Notes under the pieces: generated by a model | Databases searched by the model: none | Told to the model about the DNA's origin: nothing | What the model saw: the letters and a program-made list of their open reading frames with translations, nothing else | Shown here: positions 1 through 7,578 of the stretch, in pieces | How the letters are laid out: each line of letters opens with the position of its first letter | Numbering within the stretch: position 1 is the stretch's first letter | Assembly (NCBI GenBank): GCA_964414835.1 | Contig: CAYPWY010000010.1 | Coordinates: 1-64,000 of the forward strand | Origin: Eshraghiella sp964414835 | GTDB lineage: Bacteria; Bacillota; Clostridia; Lachnospirales; Lachnospiraceae | Reading direction: 5' to 3' | Length of the DNA stretch: 64,000 nucleotides | Position numbers and translations under genes: made by a program

Positions 1-40
1 ACGGAAAGCCATATGTTTACTGGCTTTCCGTTTGTTTTGT
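1..40 (+). terminator. Rho-independent terminator of a gene left of the window
   Basis: A perfect 10-bp inverted repeat (1-10 and 22-31) with an 11-base loop is followed by a T-rich tail on the plus strand. It probably ends a rightward gene outside the window. Confidence 0.6.
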
Positions 41-177
41 CTCTTTCGGGATACATTCCAATTCTCTGCAATTTTATTCTCTACTGCATTAACAATAAAA
101 CTTTGTGCAATATTATAAGCCGCATTGGCTCATTGTTTTCTCCCTGAATCAACACAAAATATCCCTGTCAGCTGCAA
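41..177. other. Non-coding stretch, possible decayed gene tail on minus
   Basis: No intact gene is seen. On the minus strand one frame reads protein-like from about position 128 leftwards (AYNIAQSFIVNAVENK and onwards) but has an in-frame stop just upstream and no start. It may be the remnant of a gene that continues left of the window. No function can be given. Confidence 0.2.
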
Positions 178-912
178 TCACACAAGTACCTTGTTTTTCT
201 GATAGACTGCATCAATTATCTTCTGCACATGCGCCCCAATAAACTTTCTTTCTTCTCTGGTGAGTACATTAATATCTATCGGCTCACAAAATTCCAGTAC
301 GGTATGCGCCTTTTTGATTTTCGGAAAATGCTTCTCAAGGCATTCACCTGTATTGTTCTGAACCATGGGAATTATCTTACAGCCTGACTTCTCCGCAAAT
401 TTCAGGCTTCCCTCCTTAAACGGAAGCATACCATCCTCAAAGGTATTCCGCGTTCCCTCAGGAAAAATGACTATTGACACACCCTGCTTGATATACTCAA
501 TTCCCTGCAGAATAGTTTTAAGCCCTTCCTTGAGATTATCCCTGTCCAAAAACAGACAGTACAAATATTTCATCCATGTCCTTATAAAAGGAACCCTTTC
601 AATCTGCTTCTTGGCAACGAATCCCGTCAGGTTAGGCATTTTGGCATATGATATAACCACATCAAAATAGCTTTTGTGGTTGCCCACAAAAAGTACAGGT
701 TCATCCTTAGGTATATTTTCAAATCCGATGACAGTTGTCTTTGTGCCGGACAAAAACAGTATTCCCTTAAACCCAAACTGAACTATTCTCAGCGAGCTTA
801 TGTCCCTTGCCCTCCTGTTGATTTTACCGATAATCCACTCAATGGCGAAAAGCGGTATACTCACTATAAAATAAACAAATAGAAACAAAGCTACAAGTAT
901 AAGTCTAATCAT
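178..912 (-). CDS. plsC: 1-acyl-sn-glycerol-3-phosphate acyltransferase
   Basis: PlsC-family membrane acyltransferase of about 244 residues. It would convert lysophosphatidate to phosphatidate in phospholipid synthesis at the inner face of the membrane. An N-terminal hydrophobic helix is followed by the HX4D catalytic motif in NHKSYFD (His near residue 79) and by FPEGTR near residues 150-155, which binds the glycerol phosphate. The frame stays open upstream to 1065, but the ATG at 910-912 has a GGAGAG ribosome site five to six bases ahead and gives a normal family length, so it is preferred. It is transcribed divergently from the next gene. Confidence 0.9.
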   Translation of the reverse strand: MIRLILVALFLFVYFIVSIPLFAIEWIIGKINRRARDISSLRIVQFGFKGILFLSGTKTTVIGFENIPKDEPVLFVGNHKSYFDVVISYAKMPNLTGFVAKKQIERVPFIRTWMKYLYCLFLDRDNLKEGLKTILQGIEYIKQGVSIVIFPEGTRNTFEDGMLPFKEGSLKFAEKSGCKIIPMVQNNTGECLEKHFPKIKKAHTVLEFCEPIDINVLTREERKFIGAHVQKIIDAVYQKNKVLV

Positions 913-958
913 AATATCTCTCCATATTTTCATCAAATGCGTATGCGCATATATTTTT

Positions 959-986
959 AGTATAACAGATTTTCCAATATTTTCAA
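959..986 (-). promoter_or_regulatory. Sigma-A-type promoter for plsC
   Basis: On the minus strand TTGAAA (981-986) and TATACT (959-964) are separated by 16 bases, ahead of the plsC start. Between this -10 and the gene, a short palindrome (ATGCG/CGCAT around 937-950) could be an operator; this is only a guess. Confidence 0.45.
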
Positions 987-993
987 TTAGTGT

Positions 994-1022
994 TTGCACT
1001 TCTTGAATGTTTATGGTACGAT
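994..1022 (+). promoter_or_regulatory. Sigma-A-type promoter for the small membrane protein
   Basis: TTGCAC (994-999) and TACGAT (1017-1022) with a 17-base spacer lie 36 bases ahead of the ATG at 1059. It is back-to-back with the plsC promoter. Confidence 0.5.
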
Positions 1023-1058
1023 ATTTTTTGATATACCAAATATAAGGAGGACTCGAAT

Positions 1059-1562
1059 ATGCCATTACCGTTGAAAATAGTACTTATTGTTCTGGCTGTT
1101 GTTGTTGTTCTTTTTATCGTATTAATCATTGTAGGCCGCAAAATGCAGAGAAAGCAGGAGGCGTCTAAGGCTGATATAGAAGCTGCTTCACAGATTTTGT
1201 CCATGCTGATTATCGATAAGAAACGAATGAAGGTCAGAGATGCCAATCTCCCTAAGATTGTTATGGAACAGCTTCCTAAATATATGCGCGGTGCCAAAAT
1301 GCCTATTGTGAAAGCAAAGGTCGGTCCCAAAGTTATGACCCTTATAGCTGATGTGAAGGTTTTTGATTCACTTCCTGTAAAAATGGAATCCAAGGTTAAG
1401 GTAAGCGGTATTTATATTACCGAAATTATCAGTACCCGCGGTAAGGTTGATGTTCAGCCTAAGAAAAAGGGATTCAGGGCTAAATTAGCCGCCAAAGCGG
1501 CTGAGGCTCAGGCTGCCGCCAACACAGACAAGAATGTTAAAAACAACAAGAAAAAGAAATAA
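1059..1562 (+). CDS. Hypothetical single-pass membrane protein, basic C-terminus
   Basis: Unrecognised 167-residue protein. Residues 5-27 form one strongly hydrophobic helix followed by a positive stop (GRKMQRKQ), so the rest should be cytoplasmic. The middle (about 45-135) looks like a small folded domain of alternating beta and charged segments. The tail is Ala/Lys-rich and ends in a run of lysines, suggesting contact with nucleic acid or acidic membrane lipids. GGAGG precedes the ATG. It stands alone, divergent from plsC, with its own promoter and terminator. Confidence 0.7.
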   Translation: MPLPLKIVLIVLAVVVVLFIVLIIVGRKMQRKQEASKADIEAASQILSMLIIDKKRMKVRDANLPKIVMEQLPKYMRGAKMPIVKAKVGPKVMTLIADVKVFDSLPVKMESKVKVSGIYITEIISTRGKVDVQPKKKGFRAKLAAKAAEAQAAANTDKNVKNNKKKK

Positions 1563-1566
1563 AAAG

Positions 1567-1630
1567 AACCCCGTACTTATATATGCAAAACAGTTTAGTT
1601 TTGTATAATATATGATATGGGGTTGTTTTT
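1567..1630 (+). terminator. Rho-independent terminator after the small membrane protein
   Basis: AACCCC (1567-1572) pairs with GGGGTT (1619-1624). Inner AT-rich arms around a TTTA loop extend the hairpin, and GTTTTT follows directly. Confidence 0.6.
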
Positions 1631-1651
1631 ATGCTTTCTTTCCGATTGCGC
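1621..1651. repeat. Partial duplicate of the coaBC 3' end
   Basis: Positions 1621-1651 nearly repeat 1686-1716, which encodes the last codons of coaBC plus a few bases past the stop. On minus both copies read AIGKKA followed by TAA, with synonymous differences (GGA AAG against GGG AAA). The 34 bases between the copies do not match coaBC. Confidence 0.55.
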
Positions 1652-1693
1652 AGTGTAATCATTCCAGTGCAGGCACAGTATCTTCGGTTGTTT

Positions 1694-2887
1694 TTATGCT
1701 TTTTTCCCGATTGCGGCATCAAGTATGGCTGACGCAACCTGTTCTTTTGCCATAATGGGCAGTTCCCTGACTTCATCCTTTGTAATCAATGTTACAACAT
1801 TGGTGTCCGTTCCAAAACCTGCGCCATCAACCTTAAGATTGTTGGCAACTATCATATCTACATTCTTACTTTCAAGTTTACGCTTGGCATTTTCCAGAAG
1901 CTTTTCCGTTTCCATGGCAAAACCGCATATAAACTGTCCGGTTCTGCGGGATGTGCCTATTTCCTTCAATATGTCCTTAGTTCTGACAAGCTCTATGGAC
2001 ATATCTCCATCCTTTTTCTTAAGCTTATTATCACTGACTGAAGCCGGTGTGTAGTCGGCAACCGCAGCGGCTTTGACTATAATATCAGCCTTGTGGCAAT
2101 TGGACATAACTGCATTATACATATCCGATGCGCTTGTCACATTAATCACATCTGCAAACGCAGGCGGTTCAATTTCTGTTTTTCCGGTTATCAGAATAAC
2201 CTTTGCTCCCCTGTACACTGCGTACCTTGCAACGGCATATCCCATTTTACCTGTGGAATGATTGCTTATAAATCTTACAGGGTCAATGGCTTCTCTGGTT
2301 GGTCCCGCCGTCACAAGAACCGTTTTACCAACAAGGTCTTTAGGACAGGCTATTGCTTTCATAATATACTCCAAAAGAAGCTCCTCCGGCACAAGCTTAC
2401 CGACTCCTGTATCTCCGCAGGCAAGGCGCCCGCAGCCCGGTTCGGCAATCTCCATCCCATAATCAGCCAGTTTTTTAAGATTGTCCTGCAAAATAGGATT
2501 TTGGTACATATTGGTGTTCATTGCAGGCGCTATAATTTTATGACATTTACAGGCCATGATTGTAGTGGTCAGCATATCGTCAGCGATTCCGCAGGCTATT
2601 TTCCCTATCACGTCGGCAGACGCCGGCGCAACCATAAAAACGTCAGCTTTCTTAGCTAACGCCACATGCTCCACATTGTATTGAAAATTCCTGTCAAATG
2701 TATCAACAAGACACTTATTCCCTGTAAGCGTCTCAAAAGTTATGGGATTGATAAAATTGACGGCATTCTTTGTCATGATTACCTGCACATCTGCGTGAAG
2801 CTTCACAAGCATACTGGCAAGATTGGCAATCTTGTACGCCGCTATACTTCCCGTAACCCCCAAGACAACTGTTTTTCCATTCAGCAT
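1694..2887 (-). CDS. coaBC: Bifunctional phosphopantothenoylcysteine decarboxylase / phosphopantothenate-cysteine ligase
   Basis: CoaBC catalyses two successive steps of coenzyme A synthesis: joining cysteine to 4'-phosphopantothenate, then decarboxylating the product. The N-terminal flavoprotein half (about 1-180) shows TGSIAAYK, the PAMNTNMY motif and the Cys-containing flap GRLACGDTGVGKL. The C-terminal CoaB half begins near TAGPTREAIDPVRF and has AAVADYTP. At 397 residues it has the usual bacterial fusion length. Its GGAGG lies in the end of the upstream DUF1934 gene, three bases away, so the two are probably translated together. Confidence 0.95.
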   Translation of the reverse strand: MLNGKTVVLGVTGSIAAYKIANLASMLVKLHADVQVIMTKNAVNFINPITFETLTGNKCLVDTFDRNFQYNVEHVALAKKADVFMVAPASADVIGKIACGIADDMLTTTIMACKCHKIIAPAMNTNMYQNPILQDNLKKLADYGMEIAEPGCGRLACGDTGVGKLVPEELLLEYIMKAIACPKDLVGKTVLVTAGPTREAIDPVRFISNHSTGKMGYAVARYAVYRGAKVILITGKTEIEPPAFADVINVTSASDMYNAVMSNCHKADIIVKAAAVADYTPASVSDNKLKKKDGDMSIELVRTKDILKEIGTSRRTGQFICGFAMETEKLLENAKRKLESKNVDMIVANNLKVDGAGFGTDTNVVTLITKDEVRELPIMAKEQVASAILDAAIGKKA

Positions 2888-2890
2888 ATT

Positions 2891-3322
2891 CTAATCCTCC
2901 ACTGACTCTATCTCAATGTGTACACTGCACTCAGCCACATAATCAAGATTAACCTCCAGACCATATCTTATGTCCACGGATATGAAATCTTCACTTTCGG
3001 TCACATTCAAATCATAAGTATCAAGACTCATATTCACTCCGCCGAACGGTGTGGAATAGTATGTGGTGTTTTTCTGACCGATTGTAAAAATCATATGCGC
3101 TCCGGTCTGCCCCTTGGTAATTACCTCAATTTCCTTCTGGGATATTTTAATAAGATTGCTGTTAACCACCGTTGAACCTTCAGTAGGCTCTTCATATTTT
3201 ATGTAATGCTTTCCGTTGCGCTTATAATAGGAGCCTATATTAATCACTTCAATATCTTCGTCCTCACTATAATCATCAACACTATGTAATCCGCATATCT
3301 TAACGCAAACTTTTCTATTCAT
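2891..3322 (-). CDS. DUF1934 family beta-barrel protein
   Basis: A 143-residue protein of the DUF1934 (YwiB-like, calycin-type beta-barrel) family, recognised from the pattern of alternating strands and the central YYSTPFGGVNMSLDTYDL segment. No signal peptide or membrane helix is present, so it should be cytoplasmic. The family function is not known to me. It sits between ddl (11 bases upstream) and coaBC (three bases downstream) and is probably cotranscribed with both. Confidence 0.75.
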   Translation of the reverse strand: MNRKVCVKICGLHSVDDYSEDEDIEVINIGSYYKRNGKHYIKYEEPTEGSTVVNSNLIKISQKEIEVITKGQTGAHMIFTIGQKNTTYYSTPFGGVNMSLDTYDLNVTESEDFISVDIRYGLEVNLDYVAECSVHIEIESVED

Positions 3323-3333
3323 CGTATTTTTCC

Positions 3334-4401
3334 TTACTTATGTCTGTTAAATGCGCTTTGAATCAGCTTATCAACCAACGCTCTTTTGTCCAATCCCTTA
3401 CTTTCCCAAAGCATCGGATACATGCTTATTGCAGTAAATCCGGGCATTGTGTTCAGTTCATTGAATACGACCTCATCAGTACCGTTTTCAAGGAAAAAGT
3501 CAACTCTTGCCAGACCAAATCCATCCACCGCTTTAAAAATTTCCACTGCCGCCTTTCTTATTTCATCTTCCTTACCCTCAGGGAAAGAAGGATGCACGTC
3601 TGTTTTAGATGATGCATCATTGTATTTTGCATCATAATCATAAAACGCCGCACTTTCAGCCGCCAAAACCTCTCCCACGCCGGATGCCTTCGGTTCATCA
3701 CCGCCAAGCACCGCGCATTCAAGCTCTCTGCCTGATATAGTTTCTTCTATAAGAATTTTCTCATCATGACGCGCCGCCTCAATAAGTCCCTTCCGAAGCT
3801 CTTGACGGCTATCTGCCTTGCTTACGCCTTTTGATGAACCTGCATTACTGGGTTTAATAAACACCGGATATTTATGTACTGCCTCAATCCTTGAGACACA
3901 TTTATCCATATCCTCAAGCTCCCGCCTTCTCAAAGCTACATATTTTGCCTGCCGTATATTTCCTATTGAATCTACTATAACCTTTGTAAAAAGCTTATCC
4001 ATCGACACAGCTGATGCCAGGACGCCGCAGCCCACATAAGGTATTCCTGCCAGTTCAAGTATCCCTTGAACCGTACCATCCTCACCGTACAGACCATGCA
4101 GTACCGGAAAAACAACATCCACCGGCTCTATACGGCACACACCGTTTTCCATGACCGCAAAGCCCTTATGGGCTCTGTCAGGCGACAGAATCATATTAAC
4201 CCTGCCGTCACGCCATCTTCCGCTGGTTATATCCTCAACACTATCTGTCTTAATCCAGTTTCCGTCCTTGGTTATTCCAATCAGGATTACATCATAATAA
4301 TCCTTGTCAATACTGTTAATGACAGTAACTGCAGACACACATGAAACATCATGTTCCGACGACTGCCCTCCAAACAATACCGCTACCTTGGTCTTATTCA
4401 T
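3334..4401 (-). CDS. ddl: D-alanine--D-alanine ligase
   Basis: ATP-grasp enzyme joining two D-alanines for the peptidoglycan stem peptide. Visible marks are an N-terminal GGQSSEHDVS motif, GLYGEDGTVQG, the ATP-grasp loop KPSNAGSSKGV, RVDFF and FNELNTMPGFT near the C-terminus, where metal and phosphate bind. Length (355) is normal. It is followed by DUF1934 and coaBC and preceded by spoIIR, all on minus. Confidence 0.95.
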   Translation of the reverse strand: MNKTKVAVLFGGQSSEHDVSCVSAVTVINSIDKDYYDVILIGITKDGNWIKTDSVEDITSGRWRDGRVNMILSPDRAHKGFAVMENGVCRIEPVDVVFPVLHGLYGEDGTVQGILELAGIPYVGCGVLASAVSMDKLFTKVIVDSIGNIRQAKYVALRRRELEDMDKCVSRIEAVHKYPVFIKPSNAGSSKGVSKADSRQELRKGLIEAARHDEKILIEETISGRELECAVLGGDEPKASGVGEVLAAESAAFYDYDAKYNDASSKTDVHPSFPEGKEDEIRKAAVEIFKAVDGFGLARVDFFLENGTDEVVFNELNTMPGFTAISMYPMLWESKGLDKRALVDKLIQSAFNRHK

Positions 4402-4436
4402 AATACATCCTTCCGCATTGCTGCGGTTATCCTTTC

Positions 4437-5075
4437 CTAGTCAAATAGTTTGTTTAGAAATGTAAAATATTTAAATCTTACTTCGTATTTATTTTCATCC
4501 AAATCCTGCATAGTAATCGTATCATAAGCTTCATCGGAAAGAATGTCTTTAAGCTGTTCCTTTGAGCTGTCCGGCACCACCGAATATGATTGGCTTACAA
4601 GGCAAAGCGGCGGAAAAAGAACGCACCACCAATTATGTCCCTGTGCCTCACCTATATCAATTCTGAAGGCTTCATACTCTCCCGGAGGAAAAGTCATATC
4701 CCCATATGTCTTCATAGGGAAATACGCTGTTTCAAAATACACTTGTACATCATATGCCATGCCTTCCGATTTAATTACTTCTTCTGCTATATTTTTAATA
4801 TCAGCACTGTCATAATATAAAATATTTCTGGCTTCGTCAAGACTGCCGGCCAAAGAAAGCTCCTCCTGCAGATAAGAAACCACCGCATCCTTTACCTTGA
4901 GCTTCAGCTCCTGGTCCTCATCACTGTCACTATTGGCACGCACATGGAATCTTATAATGTTATCGGCTATCTCTTTCTGCGTCTTGTATATATCACTGTT
5001 TTGGTATGTAGTAAGTCCTAATATTAATGCGCCTGCCAGAACAATAACCAAAACCGGTATAATTATTTTTTTCAT
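4437..5075 (-). CDS. spoIIR: Stage II sporulation protein R
   Basis: SpoIIR is the secreted forespore signal that triggers processing of pro-sigma-E in the mother cell. The protein has an N-terminal hydrophobic export segment (MKKIIIPVLVIVLAG), the characteristic FHVRANSDSDEDQELKLKVKD stretch, and the FPPGEYEAFRI and WWCVLFPPLC signatures. The start at 5075 is chosen because GGAGG lies eight bases ahead; the frame also has an ATG 42 bases upstream. With spoVT and coat proteins in the same window, it supports a spore-forming lineage. Confidence 0.92.
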   Translation of the reverse strand: MKKIIIPVLVIVLAGALILGLTTYQNSDIYKTQKEIADNIIRFHVRANSDSDEDQELKLKVKDAVVSYLQEELSLAGSLDEARNILYYDSADIKNIAEEVIKSEGMAYDVQVYFETAYFPMKTYGDMTFPPGEYEAFRIDIGEAQGHNWWCVLFPPLCLVSQSYSVVPDSSKEQLKDILSDEAYDTITMQDLDENKYEVRFKYFTFLNKLFD

Positions 5076-5128
5076 GATACTAACCTCCAATGATTTTATA
5101 TTGGAAATTATTACCATATATCCTGTTC

Positions 5129-5818
5129 CTATTCAGAATTATTTTTTCTTTTGGAAATTATTTCTCCCATGGCATCCTTCTGCTTTTGAATATGCACTGC
5201 TATAATGTCAGCTGCCCTGTCGCCGTCTCCCGATTGGATAGCCTCTATAACAGCATCATGCTCGCTTAACATGCTGTTGTAATCCGATATACGCTTAATA
5301 TACTCTATCCTGTAACGAAGAACCTGTCCTTCAAGAAATCTTGCAACCGTAAAAAGTATACTGTTGCCGGATGCTTCACTTATTGTTCTGTGAAAAATAT
5401 TATCAAGCTCTGATATTCCTGCTATATCTCCGCCGTCTGCTGCGTTTTTTATTTTAATGTTAATGTCCCTGAGCTGTTCAATCTGTTCTTTTGTTATGTT
5501 TTTCGCCGCAAGCTTCGCTGCCATAGTCTCTATCATAAGCCTTACCTCAAGCGCATCCATGGCCTCCTTGTCGCTTATTCCTGCAACCCTTGCTCCCTTT
5601 CCCGGAATTATTACAACAAGCTGCTCCTTTTCCAGCCTGCGGATAGCCTCCCTTACCGGAGTACGGCTCACACCAAGTCTGGTTGCAAGAGGAATTTCCA
5701 TAAGTCTCTCTCCCGAAACAATATCCCCTCTCAGAATCGCTTCCTTCAGTTCTTTGTACACAGTATCTCTAAGCGACATCCCGTCACCTTTATCAATAAA
5801 CTGTATGCCCGAAATCAT
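5129..5818 (-). CDS. GntR/FadR-family transcriptional regulator (FCD domain)
   Basis: A 229-residue regulator with a winged helix near residues 15-80 (GERLMEIPLATRLGVSRTPV) and an FCD ligand-binding domain behind it, including the LDNIFHRTI metal-ligand helix. Such proteins usually sense organic acids or sugar acids; the ligand here is unknown. Its ATG overlaps the ispE stop by four bases, and GGAGG of good spacing lies in the end of ispE, so the two are coupled. Placement between ispE and spoIIR gives no clear target. Confidence 0.9.
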   Translation of the reverse strand: MISGIQFIDKGDGMSLRDTVYKELKEAILRGDIVSGERLMEIPLATRLGVSRTPVREAIRRLEKEQLVVIIPGKGARVAGISDKEAMDALEVRLMIETMAAKLAAKNITKEQIEQLRDINIKIKNAADGGDIAGISELDNIFHRTISEASGNSILFTVARFLEGQVLRYRIEYIKRISDYNSMLSEHDAVIEAIQSGDGDRAADIIAVHIQKQKDAMGEIISKRKNNSE

Positions 5819-6690
5819 TTCCTTCCTCCGTTAATCATTTTCACAACATATGTATTACGCGTAAGCTTTTTCTCTCTCAGCACATCATTACACTGCTTAG
5901 CTCTATCTTCCTGTCCGAAAAGCCCGAAAACCGTAGGCCCGCTTCCGCTCATAATTGAACCCATTGCGCCGCAGTCAAGCATAATCTTCTTTATCTCGGA
6001 TATAATAGGATACTGAGTCTCTGTGACGCTTTCAAGCACATTTGCAAGACGGTCTGCTACTCCCTGTATGCTTCCGCCCTTGATTGCCTCTATCATTCCG
6101 TCTATATCAGGATGCACAGTATTTTCATTAAGCTGTAAATGCTCATAAACATATTTGGTTGACACGCTTATTCCCGGTTTTCCTATAAGCACATAGCAGT
6201 CCGGGCAGTCAGGAAGTTTTGTAAGCCTTTCTCCGATACCTTCTGCCAGAGCGGTTCCTCCCATTATGCAATACGGTACATCAGCACCTATATGTTTACC
6301 TCGCTCCATAAGCTCCTCAGTGGAAAGCCCAAGTTTAAACATATCATTTATTCCGACAAGCATTGCCGCCGCATCAGTACTTCCTCCTGCCATTCCTGCC
6401 GCAACCGGTATGTACTTATATAAGTCAACATCAATTCCGTCACTTATTCCAAATTCATCCATCATAAGTCTGGCTGCCTTATACACAAGATTATCCTGCC
6501 CGGTAGGCAGAAAAGACAGATTCGTCTTAATGTTTATTATCCCGGTATCATTTCTGTACAGATTCACCTTGTCATACAAATCTATATTCTGCATAATCAT
6601 CCTGACCTGATGATAGCCGTTATCCAATTTCCCCACCACATCAAGCCCAAGATTAATTTTGGCATATGCCTTAAGATTAACTGTATCCAT
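5815..6690 (-). CDS. ispE: 4-diphosphocytidyl-2-C-methyl-D-erythritol kinase
   Basis: GHMP kinase of the MEP pathway to isoprenoid precursors. Residues show the N-terminal AYAKINLGLDV, the ATP loop PVAAGMAGGSTDAAAML and the C-terminal GSIMSGSGPTVFG. The start at 6690 (MDTVNLKAYAK) follows GGAAGA at good spacing and matches the family; nine upstream codons in the same frame are unlikely to be translated. It is first in a leftward run continuing into gntR, spoIIR and ddl. Confidence 0.93.
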   Translation of the reverse strand: MDTVNLKAYAKINLGLDVVGKLDNGYHQVRMIMQNIDLYDKVNLYRNDTGIINIKTNLSFLPTGQDNLVYKAARLMMDEFGISDGIDVDLYKYIPVAAGMAGGSTDAAAMLVGINDMFKLGLSTEELMERGKHIGADVPYCIMGGTALAEGIGERLTKLPDCPDCYVLIGKPGISVSTKYVYEHLQLNENTVHPDIDGMIEAIKGGSIQGVADRLANVLESVTETQYPIISEIKKIMLDCGAMGSIMSGSGPTVFGLFGQEDRAKQCNDVLREKKLTRNTYVVKMINGGRK

Positions 6691-6861
6691 ACCAAATCTT
6701 CCTTTTTTGATTATCAATTATATTATAATGTCATAATGTATTAAAATCAATACAATTATAAAAACAGTTAACTAATTTCGCCCAGCGTCCGATATTATTA
6801 TTGAAACGCAATATCAGCGTTATCTTTGGCTTTCGGAGCCTCCAAGGAAGGAGAATGTAAA

Positions 6862-7458
6862 ATGGTAAACGGAGTTACTTCAAACCAGGCGGCCCAGTCT
6901 TACAACGCAACTGATACAACCGCTAAAACCGCTGAAAAGTCAACTGATAAGTCATCAACAGCATATACGGAGGATGCTGTCGTATATGAGAAATCTTCTA
7001 ATTATAAGAGTATTTCTTCTATGTCAGCGACAGACCGCGCCAATATTGCTGCCAGGCTCAAATCAGATGCCGATTCACAGACAGCTCAGTTAAGACAATT
7101 AGTAGAGAAAATGTTAACTAAGCAGGCTAACACAAGCCTGACCTCGAAGGCTTCTTGGAGTTCAATGATTGCGGCAGGCGCATTTGATGCCGACACAATC
7201 GCTCAGGCTAAGAAGGATGTTGCTGAGGATGGCTATTGGGGTGCTGACCAGACATCAGACAGAATCCTCTCATTTGCAGCAGCACTTGCCGGCGACGATG
7301 AAGAGAAAATGCAGGAAATGCTTGAAGCATTTAAAAAAGGCTTTTCACAGGCTACCAAATCATGGGGTGCTTCACTCCCGGATCTTTGTCAGAACACATA
7401 TACAGCTGTTATGGACAAATTTGACAGTTGGTTTAATGAACATAACTCGAATCAATAA
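6862..7458 (+). CDS. Hypothetical protein, Ser/Thr/Ala-rich N-terminus
   Basis: Unrecognised protein of 198 residues, without signal peptide or membrane helix. Residues 1-55 are low-complexity (Ser, Thr, Ala, Lys) and likely disordered. The rest is helical, with a conserved-looking C-terminal block (RILSFAAALAGDDEEKMQEM, then SWGASLPDLCQNTYTAVMDKF). The start is set by the strong AAGGAAGGAG ahead of 6862, twelve codons inside the longest frame. A hairpin (about 6830-6854) lies directly upstream of that site. A weak SigD-like promoter is possible (see findings). Monocistronic with its own terminator. Confidence 0.75.
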   Translation: MVNGVTSNQAAQSYNATDTTAKTAEKSTDKSSTAYTEDAVVYEKSSNYKSISSMSATDRANIAARLKSDADSQTAQLRQLVEKMLTKQANTSLTSKASWSSMIAAGAFDADTIAQAKKDVAEDGYWGADQTSDRILSFAAALAGDDEEKMQEMLEAFKKGFSQATKSWGASLPDLCQNTYTAVMDKFDSWFNEHNSNQ

Positions 7459-7473
7459 CACTGACAATATTTT

Positions 7474-7504
7474 AAGGAGCTGACTTGAATGTCAGCTCCT
7501 TTTT
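7474..7504 (+). terminator. Rho-independent terminator
   Basis: An 11-bp perfect stem (7474-7484 with 7491-7501) around a six-base loop, followed by T residues, closes the 6862 gene. Confidence 0.85.
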
Positions 7505-7578
7505 CATTGCTTCGCAGCCTTAGTGTACTTTAGCGTCGAAATTATACCTTGTGCAACGGCAATTCGCCTGATTAATAT

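Noticed and set aside
2093..2659. 188-residue plus-strand frame opposite coaBC
   Set aside because: It is a shadow of coaBC: no ribosome site, Cys/His-rich random composition. The same holds for the other long antisense frames.
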